A DNA stretch of 64,000 nt from Saccharothrix syringae (GTDB lineage Bacteria; Actinomycetota; Actinomycetes; Mycobacteriales; Pseudonocardiaceae), in assembly GCF_009498035.1 (NCBI RefSeq), contig NZ_CP034550.1, forward strand, positions 9,734,001 to 9,798,000. The letters run 5' to 3'. Position numbers and translations under genes: made by a program. Numbering within the stretch: position 1 is the stretch's first letter; each line of letters starts with the position of its first letter. The notes below the pieces were generated by a model. The model had not been told where the DNA came from and made no database searches. It saw only the letters and a program-made list of their open reading frames with translations. Of this stretch, positions 1 to 8,178 are shown in pieces.

Positions 1-50
1 CAGCGGCGACGGCCGGCGGCCGTCACCGACGGCGATCACGGCCACCGCCA

Positions 51-90
51 CCAGCGGCCGTCACCAGTGCCCAGCGGCCGTCACCGGTGC
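51..90. repeat. 20-bp tandem duplication downstream of a gene end
   Basis: Two adjacent 20-bp units (51-70 and 71-90) differ at one base, and a degenerate partial copy lies near 11-28. The units contain the sequence found at the 3' end of the neighbouring minus-strand gene (the last Trp codon and stop, near 104-115). This suggests duplication of the gene's terminal codons into the downstream spacer. Confidence 0.6.
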
Positions 91-106
91 CCATCGCCCG
101 TGGCCG

Positions 107-400
107 TCACCAGCGGCGGGAGCTGGGACCTCTTCGGTTCCGCGCGGTCCAGCAGCCCTGGTGCCAGTGGCGGCGGTCCTCGACCGAGCCGTAGTCGGCG
201 GCGGGCCAGGCGACGACGTGCGGGGTGCCGGGACGGATCTCGTGGTCGCAGCCCGGGCAGCGGTAGGTCTTGGTGGTGGCCGTGCCGGAGACCGAGCGAA
301 CCAGCCACTCGCCGTCCGGACCGCTCTCGGCCCGCGCCCACCCGTGGCCGCCGAGGGGTGGCGGTTCTTCGCGGCGGTCTGGGCGGTTCCGGCGTGGCAC
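107..400 (-). CDS. Small zinc-ribbon-like hypothetical protein
   Basis: A protein of 97 residues whose function I do not know. After an Arg/Pro-rich N-terminus it contains a CPGC pair about 50 residues in, then an HVVAWP segment and an H-x-H-x2-C cluster (HWHQGC) near residue 80. This spacing would bind one zinc ion. Small proteins of this kind are common in actinomycetes and are sometimes mislabelled ATP/GTP-binding. I chose the GTG at 400 because the protein-like composition begins there (MPRRNR); the frame stays open much further upstream only because the DNA is GC-rich. It is divergent from the membrane protein gene at 453. Confidence 0.7.
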   Translation of the reverse strand: MPRRNRPDRREEPPPLGGHGWARAESGPDGEWLVRSVSGTATTKTYRCPGCDHEIRPGTPHVVAWPAADYGSVEDRRHWHQGCWTARNRRGPSSRRW

Positions 401-452
401 GAGTGACCAGGGTATCCGGGCTCGCGCTCCGTGATCGCCTACGGTCCATTGG

Positions 453-869
453 GTGAGCAAGTGGCAACGGGGCATATTGACCGTACTGCTGGTGCTGGAG
501 GTACTGATCACGATCTTGCCGGCGGTGCGCGGGCTGCTGTTCGAAGCCCCCGCGCGCAGCGTTCCGGCCGCCGCGCGGAACGAGGTCGTTCTTCGGGAAA
601 CCGATGTGCCGGTCGGCCAGCCACGCGGGGTCCGCCAGGGCGTGCTGCTGGCAACCACGGCGTTGATGCTGGTCACGGCCCTGTCAGCACTGGTGCTGAT
701 CTGGTCGCGCCCCGACGCGCGAACGTGGGTGGTGACCTTCACCGGCACCCACGCCGCCGCCGCGGGCCTCGGTTGGGTGCACAGCCTGCCCCTGTTGACG
801 TTGCTCGCGACCGTGACGGCGGTGGCGGTGCCTCTGGTGGCGCTGGCGCCCGGGCGACGGGGACAATGA
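453..869 (+). CDS. Hypothetical integral membrane protein
   Basis: A 138-residue protein starting at GTG 453, with hydrophobic segments at about residues 7-29, 66-84 and 90-130, so three or four membrane passes. The loop between the first two segments (about 30-62) is charged and probably extracytoplasmic. No catalytic motif is visible and I do not recognise the family. Its stop codon overlaps an in-frame ATG (866) of the next gene, and the FmdB-like gene follows at once, so the two are probably co-transcribed. Confidence 0.7.
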   Translation: MSKWQRGILTVLLVLEVLITILPAVRGLLFEAPARSVPAAARNEVVLRETDVPVGQPRGVRQGVLLATTALMLVTALSALVLIWSRPDARTWVVTFTGTHAAAAGLGWVHSLPLLTLLATVTAVAVPLVALAPGRRGQ

Positions 870-874
870 GCGCC

Positions 875-1084
875 GTGCCCACATACGAGTTCCGCTGCAA
901 GGCGTGCGGTTCGACCTTCGACGTGAAGCGGTCGATGGACGAGGCGTCCGCACCCGCCCCCTGTCCGAACGGCCACGACGACACCGTCAAGCTGCTGACC
1001 ATGGCCGGCCTCGGCGGCAAGGCCAACGCGCCCGCAGGCGGTGCGGCCGGCGGCGGCTGCTGCGGTGGCGGCTGCTGCGGCTGA
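875..1084 (+). CDS. FmdB-family zinc ribbon protein
   Basis: A 69-residue protein starting with the family signature MPTYEF. It has a CKAC pair, then a single Cys followed by x4-H (CPNGH) in place of the usual second CxxC. The tail is rich in Gly and Cys (two CC pairs) and looks able to bind metal. The FmdB family was named from a regulator near formamidase, but its biochemical role is not established. I chose GTG 875 because it gives the conserved N-terminus and lies about 12 bases after a GGGG run. The ATG at 866 would add three residues and leave almost no spacing to a ribosome site. Confidence 0.8.
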   Translation: MPTYEFRCKACGSTFDVKRSMDEASAPAPCPNGHDDTVKLLTMAGLGGKANAPAGGAAGGGCCGGGCCG

Positions 1085-1109
1085 GCGAGCCCTCAACCCC
1101 GCCCAACTC

Positions 1110-1300
1110 TGGCCCAGCCCGCCCAACCCGGCCCAGCCAGCCCAACTCAGCCCGACCCGGCCCAGCCAGCCCAACCCGGCCCAACCCGCTCAACCAGCCC
1201 AACCCGCTCAACCAGCCCAACCCGCTCAACCGGCCCAGCCAGCCCAACCGGCCGAGCCCGCTCAACCAGCCGAGCCCGTTCAGCCCGCCCAGCCCTGGCC
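1110..1300. repeat. C-rich tandem repeat downstream of the fmdB-like gene
   Basis: This strand-asymmetric stretch is dominated by CCCAACC, CTCAACC and CCCAGCC words. Its clearest part is three copies of an 18-bp unit at 1180-1197, 1198-1215 and 1216-1233, the third with one change. It is open in several frames (Pro/Ala/Gln or Asn/Pro/Leu repeats), but no frame has a ribosome site or globular sequence, so I read it as non-coding. From 1300 to 1534 I see no further gene or clear signal. Confidence 0.65.
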
Positions 1301-1534
1301 TCGGATAGCTACGGCTCGGCCGGCGGCCAGGTTATCCATGTCTGCTGACGGGTTGGGCTGACCGACCGGGGGGCCGGGCGAGCGGCTGAGGCTGAAAGCC
1401 GGCCGAACCCGGCCAAGCCGAAGACCGGGCAGTTCAGCCGCAACCGGCCTGACGCGCCGAGCCACGCCGAAGCCGGACAAAGCAGCCGAAACCGCCGCCG
1501 CACCCCGAAACCGGCCGCCGCCCGCCCAACCCGA

Positions 1535-2128
1535 TCAGCCCGTCGGCTCCTTGGACAGCAGCACCTCGGCGACCTTCTTCCCCTGCTCGCAAATGGCCCC
1601 GAACCGCGCCGACCCGTCGATCACGATGATCCCGACGCCACCACCGGCGTAGTCCATCACCAGCACGCACGAGGGCTGCACCGACGTGTCCGTGGTCCGG
1701 TCGAAGTAGGTCACCTTGCGGTCCCCGACCTGGTACTCGCCGTTGCTCTCCTCGAGGCTGATCGACCGCCCCTCGCGGAACCGCAGCGTCACGCCCACGT
1801 CCAGGTTCCCGACCGAGGTCTGCCACTTGCACGACTGGTCGAAGTCGTCGTCGTAGCCCGTCTCGGTCGGCTTGGCCTTCTTGTCCGGCACCTCGTAGGG
1901 CAGGTCACCCCACCCCACCAGCTCGCAGATGTCACCGACCGCGCCCGCGTCCGGGTCACCCGGCTCCGAGGGCTCCGACGACCCGGTGGACGGCGCCTGC
2001 TGTTCCGTGGTGAACGGCGGGTCGACGTCGAGCAGCTGCTCCGACACCGCGGTGCCGTTCACCGTGTACGCACAGGCACTCGTCACACCGAGCGCCGCCA
2101 CCAGGAGCGAGATCACCACACGCCGCAT
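1535..2128 (-). CDS. DUF3558-like lipoprotein
   Basis: A 197-residue predicted lipoprotein. The first 18 residues form a short positively charged, hydrophobic signal ending in TSA-Cys19, where lipid attachment is expected; the -3 residue is Thr rather than the usual Leu. A Ser/Pro/Glu linker (about 40-65) leads to a globular domain with CELV...W and QSCKW segments and a C-terminal ICEQGKKVAE segment. That pattern of paired Cys and the final 'C..G..VA..L' helix is typical of actinobacterial DUF3558 proteins, which are surface-anchored and of unknown function. The ATG at 2128 is used because the longer reading lacks a signal peptide. Confidence 0.75.
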   Translation of the reverse strand: MRRVVISLLVAALGVTSACAYTVNGTAVSEQLLDVDPPFTTEQQAPSTGSSEPSEPGDPDAGAVGDICELVGWGDLPYEVPDKKAKPTETGYDDDFDQSCKWQTSVGNLDVGVTLRFREGRSISLEESNGEYQVGDRKVTYFDRTTDTSVQPSCVLVMDYAGGGVGIIVIDGSARFGAICEQGKKVAEVLLSKEPTG

Positions 2129-2160
2129 GTGTCCACGATGCCAAACGCCGCCCGCCGGCA

Positions 2161-2238
2161 CGTACCCAGGCCGTGCAATCCACGTCGTCGAGCCGCGTGA
2201 GCCGCACCCAAGCCGCGCAGCCCACGTCCTCGAGCCGC
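2161..2238. repeat. 42-bp-period tandem duplication between genes
   Basis: Two 36-bp segments (2161-2196 and 2203-2238) match at about 30 of 36 positions with a period of 42 bp. They contain GCCGCG words also present at the 3' end of the adjacent minus-strand dehydrogenase gene. There is no open frame of interest. Confidence 0.55.
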
Positions 2239-2252
2239 GCGGCCCACACCCC

Positions 2253-4031
2253 TCAAGCCGCGTAGTCGCGGAACCCCTTGCCCGTCTTCCGCCCCAACCG
2301 CCCCGCCTTCACCAGGTGCTCCAGCAGCGGCGCGGGGGCGAAGCCGGCCTCGCGGAACTCCAGGTACAGCGTCCGCTCGATCGCCAGCGACACGTCCAGC
2401 CCCACCACGTCCAGCAGCTCGAACGGCCCCATCGGCAACGAGCAGCCGACCTTCATGGCCTTGTCGATGTCGTCCGCGGACGCGTAGTGCGCCTCCAGCA
2501 TCTTCACCGCGTCGTTGAGGTACGGGAACAGCAGCGCGTTGACGATGAACCCGGCCCGGTCGCCGCAGTGCACCGGCACCTTGCCCAGGTCCAGGCACAC
2601 CCGCCGGGCGGTGGCGACGACGTCCGCGGCGGTCGAGATCGTCTCCACGACCTCCACCAGCCTCATCACCTGCGCCGGGTTGAAGAAGTGCAGCCCGACC
2701 ACGTCGCCGGGCCGCCCGGTGACCGCCGCGCACTCGATCACCGGCAGCGACGACGTGGTGGTGGCCAGCACCGCACCCGGCTTGCACACCTCGTCCAGCG
2801 CCCGGAACACGTCCTTCTTGACCGACAGCTCCTCGGCGACCGCCTCGACCACCAGGTCGCAGTCCGCCAGGTCCGAGAACTCGACCACGGGCGTGACGCG
2901 GGCCAGCGCGGCGTCGCGCTCGGCCGCCGCCAGCTTGCCGCGCGACACGGCCTTGTCCAGCGACTTGCGCACCTTGGCGACCGCCGCGGACGCCTTGTCC
3001 AGCGACCGCGCCCGCAGCACCACGTCGTACCCGCGCTTGGCGAACACCTCGACGATCCCGGTGGCCATGGTCCCGGTGCCGATCACGCCGACCCGCTGCA
3101 CCTCGCGCGCGGACAGCGCGTCCCCGGCCTCGGCCGGCGTCAGGGCGTCCGGCACGACGACCGGCGAGTCAGGCCCGTCGTAGGTGTAGAAGCCGCGCCC
3201 GCTCTTGCGGCCCAGCAACCCCGCCGTGATCATCTGCTTGAGCAGCGGCGCGGGGGCGTGCAGCCGGTTGCGGGACTGGTGGTACATCGTGTCGAGGATC
3301 TCGTAGGCGGTGTCCAGGCCGATCAGGTCCAGCACCGCCAGCGGGCCCATCGGGTAGCCGCAGCCGTACCGCATGGCCGCGTCCAGGTCCTCGCGCGTGG
3401 CGTAGCGCGACTCGTACATGCGCACGGCGTGGTTGAGGTAGCCGAACAGCAGCGCGTTGGCGATGAACCCGGCCCGGTCGCCCATCACCACCGGCGCCTT
3501 GCCCAGCCGCTCGGCGAACGCCACGACGTCGGCCACCACGTCCGGCTCGGTGACGACCGTCCGCACCACCTCGACCAGCTTCAGCACGGGCGCGGGGTTG
3601 AAGAAGTGCAGGCCGACGACCTTGCCCGGCCGTCCGGTGTGGACACCGATCTCGGTGATCGACAGCGAGGACGTGTTGGACGCGAAGACCGCGTCGGGGC
3701 GGCAGATCCGGTCCAGCTCGGCGAACACGCCCGCCTTGAGGTCCACCCGCTCCGGCACGGCCTCGACGACCAGGTCGACGTCGGCCAGCGCGGTCAGCGA
3801 GGTGCCGTACGAGATGCGCGACAGCAGCTCGTCCCGCTCGGCCGCGGTGAGCTTGCCGCCGGCGACCGCGCGGTCGGTCGAGTGCTCCAGGTGGCCCCGC
3901 CCGCGGGCCAGCCCGGCGTCGTCCACGTCGACCGCCACGACAGTGACACCGGTCCGGGCGAGCACCTCGGCGATACCGGCGCCCATGGTGCCGAGACCGA
4001 CGATTCCAACCGTGCTGAACTGGCGCGTCAC
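2253..4031 (-). CDS. Double-domain 3-hydroxyacyl-CoA dehydrogenase (3-hydroxybutyryl-CoA dehydrogenase type)
   Basis: A 592-residue protein made of two complete 3-hydroxyacyl-CoA dehydrogenase units in tandem (about 1-290 and 310-592), where typical bacterial enzymes have one. Each has an N-terminal Rossmann motif (GLGTMG near 12; GTGTMA near 318) and a catalytic GLHFFNP segment (His142 and His448), followed by the helical C-terminal domain. It oxidises 3-hydroxyacyl-CoA with NAD(P), or runs in reverse on acetoacetyl-CoA. The second Rossmann motif ends in Ala instead of Gly. The GTG start has a strong GGGAGG site nearby. A GTTAC...GTAGC palindrome-like site lies about 26 bp upstream. Confidence 0.9.
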   Translation of the reverse strand: MTRQFSTVGIVGLGTMGAGIAEVLARTGVTVVAVDVDDAGLARGRGHLEHSTDRAVAGGKLTAAERDELLSRISYGTSLTALADVDLVVEAVPERVDLKAGVFAELDRICRPDAVFASNTSSLSITEIGVHTGRPGKVVGLHFFNPAPVLKLVEVVRTVVTEPDVVADVVAFAERLGKAPVVMGDRAGFIANALLFGYLNHAVRMYESRYATREDLDAAMRYGCGYPMGPLAVLDLIGLDTAYEILDTMYHQSRNRLHAPAPLLKQMITAGLLGRKSGRGFYTYDGPDSPVVVPDALTPAEAGDALSAREVQRVGVIGTGTMATGIVEVFAKRGYDVVLRARSLDKASAAVAKVRKSLDKAVSRGKLAAAERDAALARVTPVVEFSDLADCDLVVEAVAEELSVKKDVFRALDEVCKPGAVLATTTSSLPVIECAAVTGRPGDVVGLHFFNPAQVMRLVEVVETISTAADVVATARRVCLDLGKVPVHCGDRAGFIVNALLFPYLNDAVKMLEAHYASADDIDKAMKVGCSLPMGPFELLDVVGLDVSLAIERTLYLEFREAGFAPAPLLEHLVKAGRLGRKTGKGFRDYAA

Positions 4032-4056
4032 TGCTTACCTCCCACTCACCGGAGTG

Positions 4057-4072
4057 GCTACCAGACGGTAAC
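4057..4072 (-). promoter_or_regulatory. Candidate TetR-like operator upstream of the hydroxyacyl-CoA dehydrogenase
   Basis: On the minus strand this reads GTTACCGTCTGGTAGC, matching 12 of 16 positions with the site at 8134-8149 before the aldehyde dehydrogenase. The arms are imperfectly palindromic. The regulator is not in the window. Confidence 0.4.
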
Positions 4073-4202
4073 TTGTCGCGACTATCCCACGGTCGTCACT
4101 CGTCGTTCCCGTGAGCTTCACCATCGGTATCGAGCAAGTAATCGGTCCAGCGACACGCGAAACCGCACGTGAGAACGCCGTCTCACGCACACCCGGAGGG
4201 CA

Positions 4203-4895
4203 CTACTCCCCGAATCCCCCGCCCGCCAGCTCCTCGAACCGCCGCACGGCCTCCGCCGCGTCGGCACCGCTCGCCACGACGCCCACGCTCGCCCCGCCCG
4301 GCGCGCCCAGGTTCATCAGCGCCAGCACGGACTTGCCGTCCGCCTCGCCCGTCCCGAACCGCACCACCACCCGGGCGTCGAGCGGGTCGAGGGCGCGCGC
4401 CACGAGCGCCGCCGGCCGCGCGTGCAGGCCGGCCTCGTTGGTCAGCAGGACCTCGGCCCGCACCACGTCGACACCCACCTCCTCGCCGGAACCGGCGGAA
4501 CCGGCGAACCCGGCGGCAGCAGCGCCGACAACACCGCCCGAAGCCCCGGCGGCGGCAGCCACCTCCTCCAGCGACGCACCGCCCTGGGCCCGCACCGCCG
4601 CCGCCACCGCGCCCTCCACCAGCGGCGCGTCCACCACCAGCACCGACCCGCCCGCCTCCTCGGCCGCCATGTCGGCCACCATCCGCGCGCTGCCGAGGTC
4701 GAACAGCACCACCACCCCGTCCCCGGAGTCGGCCGCCGCCAGGGCGTCCACCACCGCCGCGTAGTCCGTGCCCAGCCCGCCGTCCCCGGTCCCGCCGCAC
4801 GGCACGATCGCCACCGACGGCGCCATCTGCCCCGCCAGCTCCGCCACCCCGTCCGCCAACCGCCGGCTGTGCGACACCACCACCAGCCCGATCAC
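4203..4895 (-). CDS. dhaM: PTS-dependent dihydroxyacetone kinase phosphotransferase subunit DhaM fused to HPr
   Basis: A 230-residue fusion protein. Residues 1-125 are the EIIA-like DhaM domain with the phosphorylated His9 in the VVSHS motif. An Ala/Gly-rich linker leads to an HPr domain (about 143-230) with the active-site His158 in the NEAGLHARPA motif. By family knowledge, phosphate passes from PEP through Enzyme I and the HPr His to the DhaM His, then to ADP bound in DhaL. The GTG start overlaps the dhaL stop by four bases, so translation is coupled. No Enzyme I gene is in the window. This is the last gene of a dhaK-dhaL-dhaM operon. Confidence 0.9.
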   Translation of the reverse strand: MIGLVVVSHSRRLADGVAELAGQMAPSVAIVPCGGTGDGGLGTDYAAVVDALAAADSGDGVVVLFDLGSARMVADMAAEEAGGSVLVVDAPLVEGAVAAAVRAQGGASLEEVAAAAGASGGVVGAAAAGFAGSAGSGEEVGVDVVRAEVLLTNEAGLHARPAALVARALDPLDARVVVRFGTGEADGKSVLALMNLGAPGGASVGVVASGADAAEAVRRFEELAGGGFGE

Positions 4896-5521
4896 CGGGC
4901 CGCCCCGGCCAGCGCGCCCAGCAGCAGCGCCGTGGACCGCGCACCGGGGTCCAGGTGCCCCGCGCTGCGCTCGCCCAGGTACGACGCCCGCCCCTTGCGC
5001 GCCACCAGCGGCACCGTGGACGACGCGCCCTGCTCGGCCGCCTCCGCCGCCGCCTCCAGCACGCCCGCCACCCCGCCGCCGGTCGCGGCCACGGACTCGG
5101 CGGCGACCACGGCCGGCGTCAGCGCGTCCACCATGGTCTTGTCGCCCACCTCGGCCTTGCCGCGCGCCACCACACCGTCCAACGCGGACTCCAGCGCCGC
5201 CGCCACCGCCGCCGCGTCGAGCACCGCCACGTCGCCGACCGAGGTCGCCGCCCGCAGGAACGCCGTCCCGTACAGCGGCCCGGCCGCACCGCCGACCGTG
5301 GAGATCAACGTGGTCGCGGCCAACCGCAGCACCGCACTGGGCGACGCGGGCACCGAGGAGTCCAACTTGGACACCAAAGCCGCGAACCCCCGGTTCAGGT
5401 TCTCGCCGTGGTCGCCGTCGCCGATCTCGCGGTCGAGCCGGACCAGCTCGTCCCGGTGCTCGGCCACCACCGCCGCCACCGCCCGCAGCGCCGCCGCCAC
5501 CGACTCCGCCGTGCACGCCAT
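4892..5521 (-). CDS. dhaL: Dihydroxyacetone kinase subunit DhaL (ADP-binding)
   Basis: A 209-residue protein of normal length for DhaL. The DREIGDGDHGENL motif supplies the aspartates (30, 35, 37) that hold two magnesium ions and the nucleotide. In PTS-type kinases DhaL keeps ADP tightly bound as a cofactor; DhaM rephosphorylates it, and DhaL passes the phosphate to the substrate held by DhaK. The ATG shares a base with the dhaK stop (TGATG), and the end overlaps dhaM, so all three are made from one message. Confidence 0.92.
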   Translation of the reverse strand: MACTAESVAAALRAVAAVVAEHRDELVRLDREIGDGDHGENLNRGFAALVSKLDSSVPASPSAVLRLAATTLISTVGGAAGPLYGTAFLRAATSVGDVAVLDAAAVAAALESALDGVVARGKAEVGDKTMVDALTPAVVAAESVAATGGGVAGVLEAAAEAAEQGASSTVPLVARKGRASYLGERSAGHLDPGARSTALLLGALAGAAR

Positions 5522-6522
5522 CACAGCCCCCACCGCAGCGCCGGCGTCCGCACGGGCGCGTCCCACAGCTCCAGCAGCTCGTCGTCGAGCTTGAGCAGGG
5601 TCAGCGAGACGCCCTGCATCTCCAGGCTGGTCACGTACGGGCCGACCAGCCGCCGCTCCACCACGATCCCCCGCTCGGCCAGCAGGCGCTCGGCGATGCC
5701 GTGCGCCAGGTACAGCTCGATCAGCGGCGTCCCGCCCATGGAGTTGGTGAACAGCAGCACCCGGTCGCCCGCGGTGAACGGCAGGTCCTCCAGGACCGGC
5801 TCCAGCAGCGCGGGCACCAGCTCGTCGGCCGGCCCCACCGGCACCCGCCGCCGCCCCGGCTCGCCGTGGATGCCGATGCCCAGCTCCATCTCGTCGTCGC
5901 CCAGCGTGAACGACGGCTCGCCCGCGTGCGGCACGGTGCACGCGGTCAGCGCCAGCCCCATGGACCGCACCCGGCCGACGACCCGCCGCGCCAGCGCCTC
6001 GCACCCGTCGAGGTCCACGCCGCGCTCGGCCGCCGCGCCGACGACCTTCTCCAGCAGCACGGTCCCGCCCACGCCGCGCCGCCCGGCCGTGTAGAGGGAG
6101 TCCTTGACCGCCACGTCGTCGTCGATCACCACCGTGCGCACGTCCACCCCGTCGGCGGCGGCCAGCTCGGCGGCGGTCTCGAAGTTCAGCACGTCACCGG
6201 TGTAGTTCTTGACGATCAGCAGCGCACCGGCACCGCCGTCGGTCCGCGCCACGGCCGCCGCGACCTGGTCGGGCGTGGGCGAGGTGAACACCGCGCCCGG
6301 GCACGCCGCGTCGAGCATCCCGCGCCCGACGAACCCGCCGTGCAGCGGCTCGTGCCCCGACCCGCCGCCGGAGATCACGGCCACCTTGCGCGGCACCGGC
6401 GCGTCCGCGCGCACCACCACGGCCGGGTCGTACTGGACGTCCAGCAGGTCGGCGTGCGCGAGCGCCATGCCGCGCAGCGCGTCCGCCACCACGGTCGCCG
6501 GATCGTTGATGACCTTCTTCAC
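5521..6522 (-). CDS. dhaK: Dihydroxyacetone kinase subunit DhaK (substrate-binding)
   Basis: A 333-residue protein. The GGGSGHEPLHGGFVG motif (about residues 52-66) and His219 in GIGIHGEPG are the DhaK hallmarks; the latter forms the covalent hemiaminal with dihydroxyacetone (His218 in E. coli). It gives dihydroxyacetone phosphate for glycolysis. I chose GTG 6522 (MKKVIND), which has a GGAGG site seven bases upstream. The ATG nine codons earlier has no such site. First gene of the dha operon. Confidence 0.93.
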   Translation of the reverse strand: MKKVINDPATVVADALRGMALAHADLLDVQYDPAVVVRADAPVPRKVAVISGGGSGHEPLHGGFVGRGMLDAACPGAVFTSPTPDQVAAAVARTDGGAGALLIVKNYTGDVLNFETAAELAAADGVDVRTVVIDDDVAVKDSLYTAGRRGVGGTVLLEKVVGAAAERGVDLDGCEALARRVVGRVRSMGLALTACTVPHAGEPSFTLGDDEMELGIGIHGEPGRRRVPVGPADELVPALLEPVLEDLPFTAGDRVLLFTNSMGGTPLIELYLAHGIAERLLAERGIVVERRLVGPYVTSLEMQGVSLTLLKLDDELLELWDAPVRTPALRWGL

Positions 6523-6602
6523 GGGTGACCTCCGCTCGGGGGTGGTCACCCATTCCTACTCCACCCGACTGCCCCCAGAAAGCCGGCCGCGGAAAGCCGG
6601 CG

Positions 6603-8108
6603 TCAGCGGCCGTGGAGCACGCGCACCAGCCGCAGCACGTGCTTGACGGTGCGCGAGCCGCGGTCGTAGGTCATCGGGTCGAGCAGGGCGGAGAACCGCT
6701 TGCGGGCGACGGCGTGGGCGTAGGTGAACTCGCGCAGCCCGTCCTCGCCGTGGATGCGGCCGAACCCGGAGTCGCCGACCCCGCCGAAGGGCAGGCCGGG
6801 CACCGACGCGTAGGCCAGCACCGAGTTGACCGACACCATGCCGCAGCGCAGCCGGGCCGCCAGCTCCTCGCCCCGGCCGCGGGAGAACACCGCGGCGCCC
6901 AGGCCGTAGGGCAGGGCGTTGGCGCGCCGCACGGCCTCGTCGGCGTCGGCGACCCGGTTGACCACCAGGGTCGGCCCGAACGTCTCGTCGGTGACGGCGA
7001 GGGAGTCCTCCGGCACGTCCACCAGCACCACGGGCTCCACGTACGGCGGCCGGATCGACTCCGGGCCGCCCACGACGGCCCGCCCGCCGCGCTCCAGGGC
7101 GTCCTCGACGTGCTTCTGGATGACCTCCACCTGCTTGGGCATGGTGATCGGCCCGAAGTCCGCGCCGGGCTCGCCGCCGGGCCGCAGTTTGCCCGCCTTC
7201 TCCGCGACCAGCGCGACGAACTCGTCGTGCACGGCGTCGGCGACGTAGACCCGCTCCACGCCCGCGCACGTCTGCCCGGAGTTGAAGATGCCGCCCCACA
7301 CCGCGGCCTCGGCCGCCGCGCGCACGTCCGCGTCCTCGGCCACGATCAGCGGGTCCTTGCCGCCGCACTCGACCAGCACCGGCGTCAGCGACGAGGCGCA
7401 CGCGGCCATGACCTTCTTCCCGGTGGGGGTCGAGCCGGTGAACGCGAGCTTGTCCACCCCGGCCCGGCACAGCGCCGCGCCGGTGTCGCCGAACCCGGTG
7501 ACCACCTGGAGCACCGGGAACTCGGGTACCACCTCACCGAGCGTGGCGGCCAGGAACACGCCGACGCCGGGGGTGAACTCGGAGGGCTTGAACACCACGG
7601 CGTTGCCCGCGGCCAGCGCGTAGGCGATCGACCCCATGGGGGTGAACGCCGGGTAGTTCCACGGCCCGATCACGCCGACCACGCCGAGGGGCCGGTACTC
7701 CAGGGTCGCGGCGAAGTTGTACATGAGCATCCCGGGCGAGACCTTGCGCCTGCCGAGCACCTTGGGCGCGTGCCTGGCCGCCCAGTGCAGGTGGTCGATG
7801 ACCAGCGCCAGCTCCACGCGCGCGTCGTCGGCCGACTTGCCGGTCTCCGCGCAGATCAGCTGCTGGAACTCGTCCAGTCGCTTGACCAGCAGCTTGCGCC
7901 ACGCGTCCAGCCGGGCGCGCCGCCCGTCGAAGCCCAGGTCGGCCCAGAACGCCGCGGCGCCGCGGGCGACCCGGACCGCCTCCCGCACCTCGGCCTCGGT
8001 GGTGACCGGGTGGTGGCCGACGACCTCGCCGGTCCGCGGGTCGAGCGAGGCGAACCGCTCGCGCCCGTCGTCGCCCCGCGCGGTGGTGGTGGTAGCGGTC
8101 TGCGTCAT
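6603..8108 (-). CDS. Aldehyde dehydrogenase, succinate-semialdehyde dehydrogenase-like
   Basis: A 501-residue NAD(P)-dependent aldehyde dehydrogenase. The coenzyme motif FTGSTPTGK, the general base Glu247 in VECGGKDP and the nucleophile Cys281 in GQTCAGVER are all present. The C-terminal end (residues 470-501) is slightly longer than in classical enzymes. The closest family I recognise is the actinobacterial succinic semialdehyde dehydrogenase group; the true substrate cannot be read from sequence. ATG 8108 has a GGAGG site with good spacing. A GTTAC palindrome 26 bp upstream may be an operator shared with other acyl-CoA genes. Confidence 0.88.
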   Translation of the reverse strand: MTQTATTTTARGDDGRERFASLDPRTGEVVGHHPVTTEAEVREAVRVARGAAAFWADLGFDGRRARLDAWRKLLVKRLDEFQQLICAETGKSADDARVELALVIDHLHWAARHAPKVLGRRKVSPGMLMYNFAATLEYRPLGVVGVIGPWNYPAFTPMGSIAYALAAGNAVVFKPSEFTPGVGVFLAATLGEVVPEFPVLQVVTGFGDTGAALCRAGVDKLAFTGSTPTGKKVMAACASSLTPVLVECGGKDPLIVAEDADVRAAAEAAVWGGIFNSGQTCAGVERVYVADAVHDEFVALVAEKAGKLRPGGEPGADFGPITMPKQVEVIQKHVEDALERGGRAVVGGPESIRPPYVEPVVLVDVPEDSLAVTDETFGPTLVVNRVADADEAVRRANALPYGLGAAVFSRGRGEELAARLRCGMVSVNSVLAYASVPGLPFGGVGDSGFGRIHGEDGLREFTYAHAVARKRFSALLDPMTYDRGSRTVKHVLRLVRVLHGR

Positions 8109-8133
8109 GGGGACCTCCAGGCGCGGCACGGGT

Positions 8134-8149
8134 GTTACCGAACAGTAAC
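8134..8149 (-). promoter_or_regulatory. Candidate TetR-like operator upstream of the aldehyde dehydrogenase
   Basis: The 16-bp minus-strand sequence GTTACTGTTCGGTAAC has GTTAC/GTAAC arms, 6 of 8 symmetric. A further GTTACCCGT word adjoins it at 8147-8155; the same nine bases occur in the site before the ethylmalonyl-CoA mutase gene. Confidence 0.45.
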
Positions 8150-8178
8150 GGGTAACTGCCCGTGATGTCAGCCCCCGT

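Noticed and set aside
107..1174. A 355-residue reading frame extending far upstream of the zinc-ribbon gene
   Set aside because: Only the last 97 codons look like protein. The rest is antisense to the FmdB-like gene, the membrane gene and the C-rich repeat, and has no signal or motif.
1041..1361. An open frame reading Pro-Ala-Gln repeats
   Set aside because: It comes from the tandem repeat; other frames of the same array are open too, and no ribosome site is present.
1929..4172. A 747-residue frame on the + strand
   Set aside because: It is the mirror of the hydroxyacyl-CoA dehydrogenase gene on the minus strand; its composition is His/Arg/Gln-rich and not protein-like.
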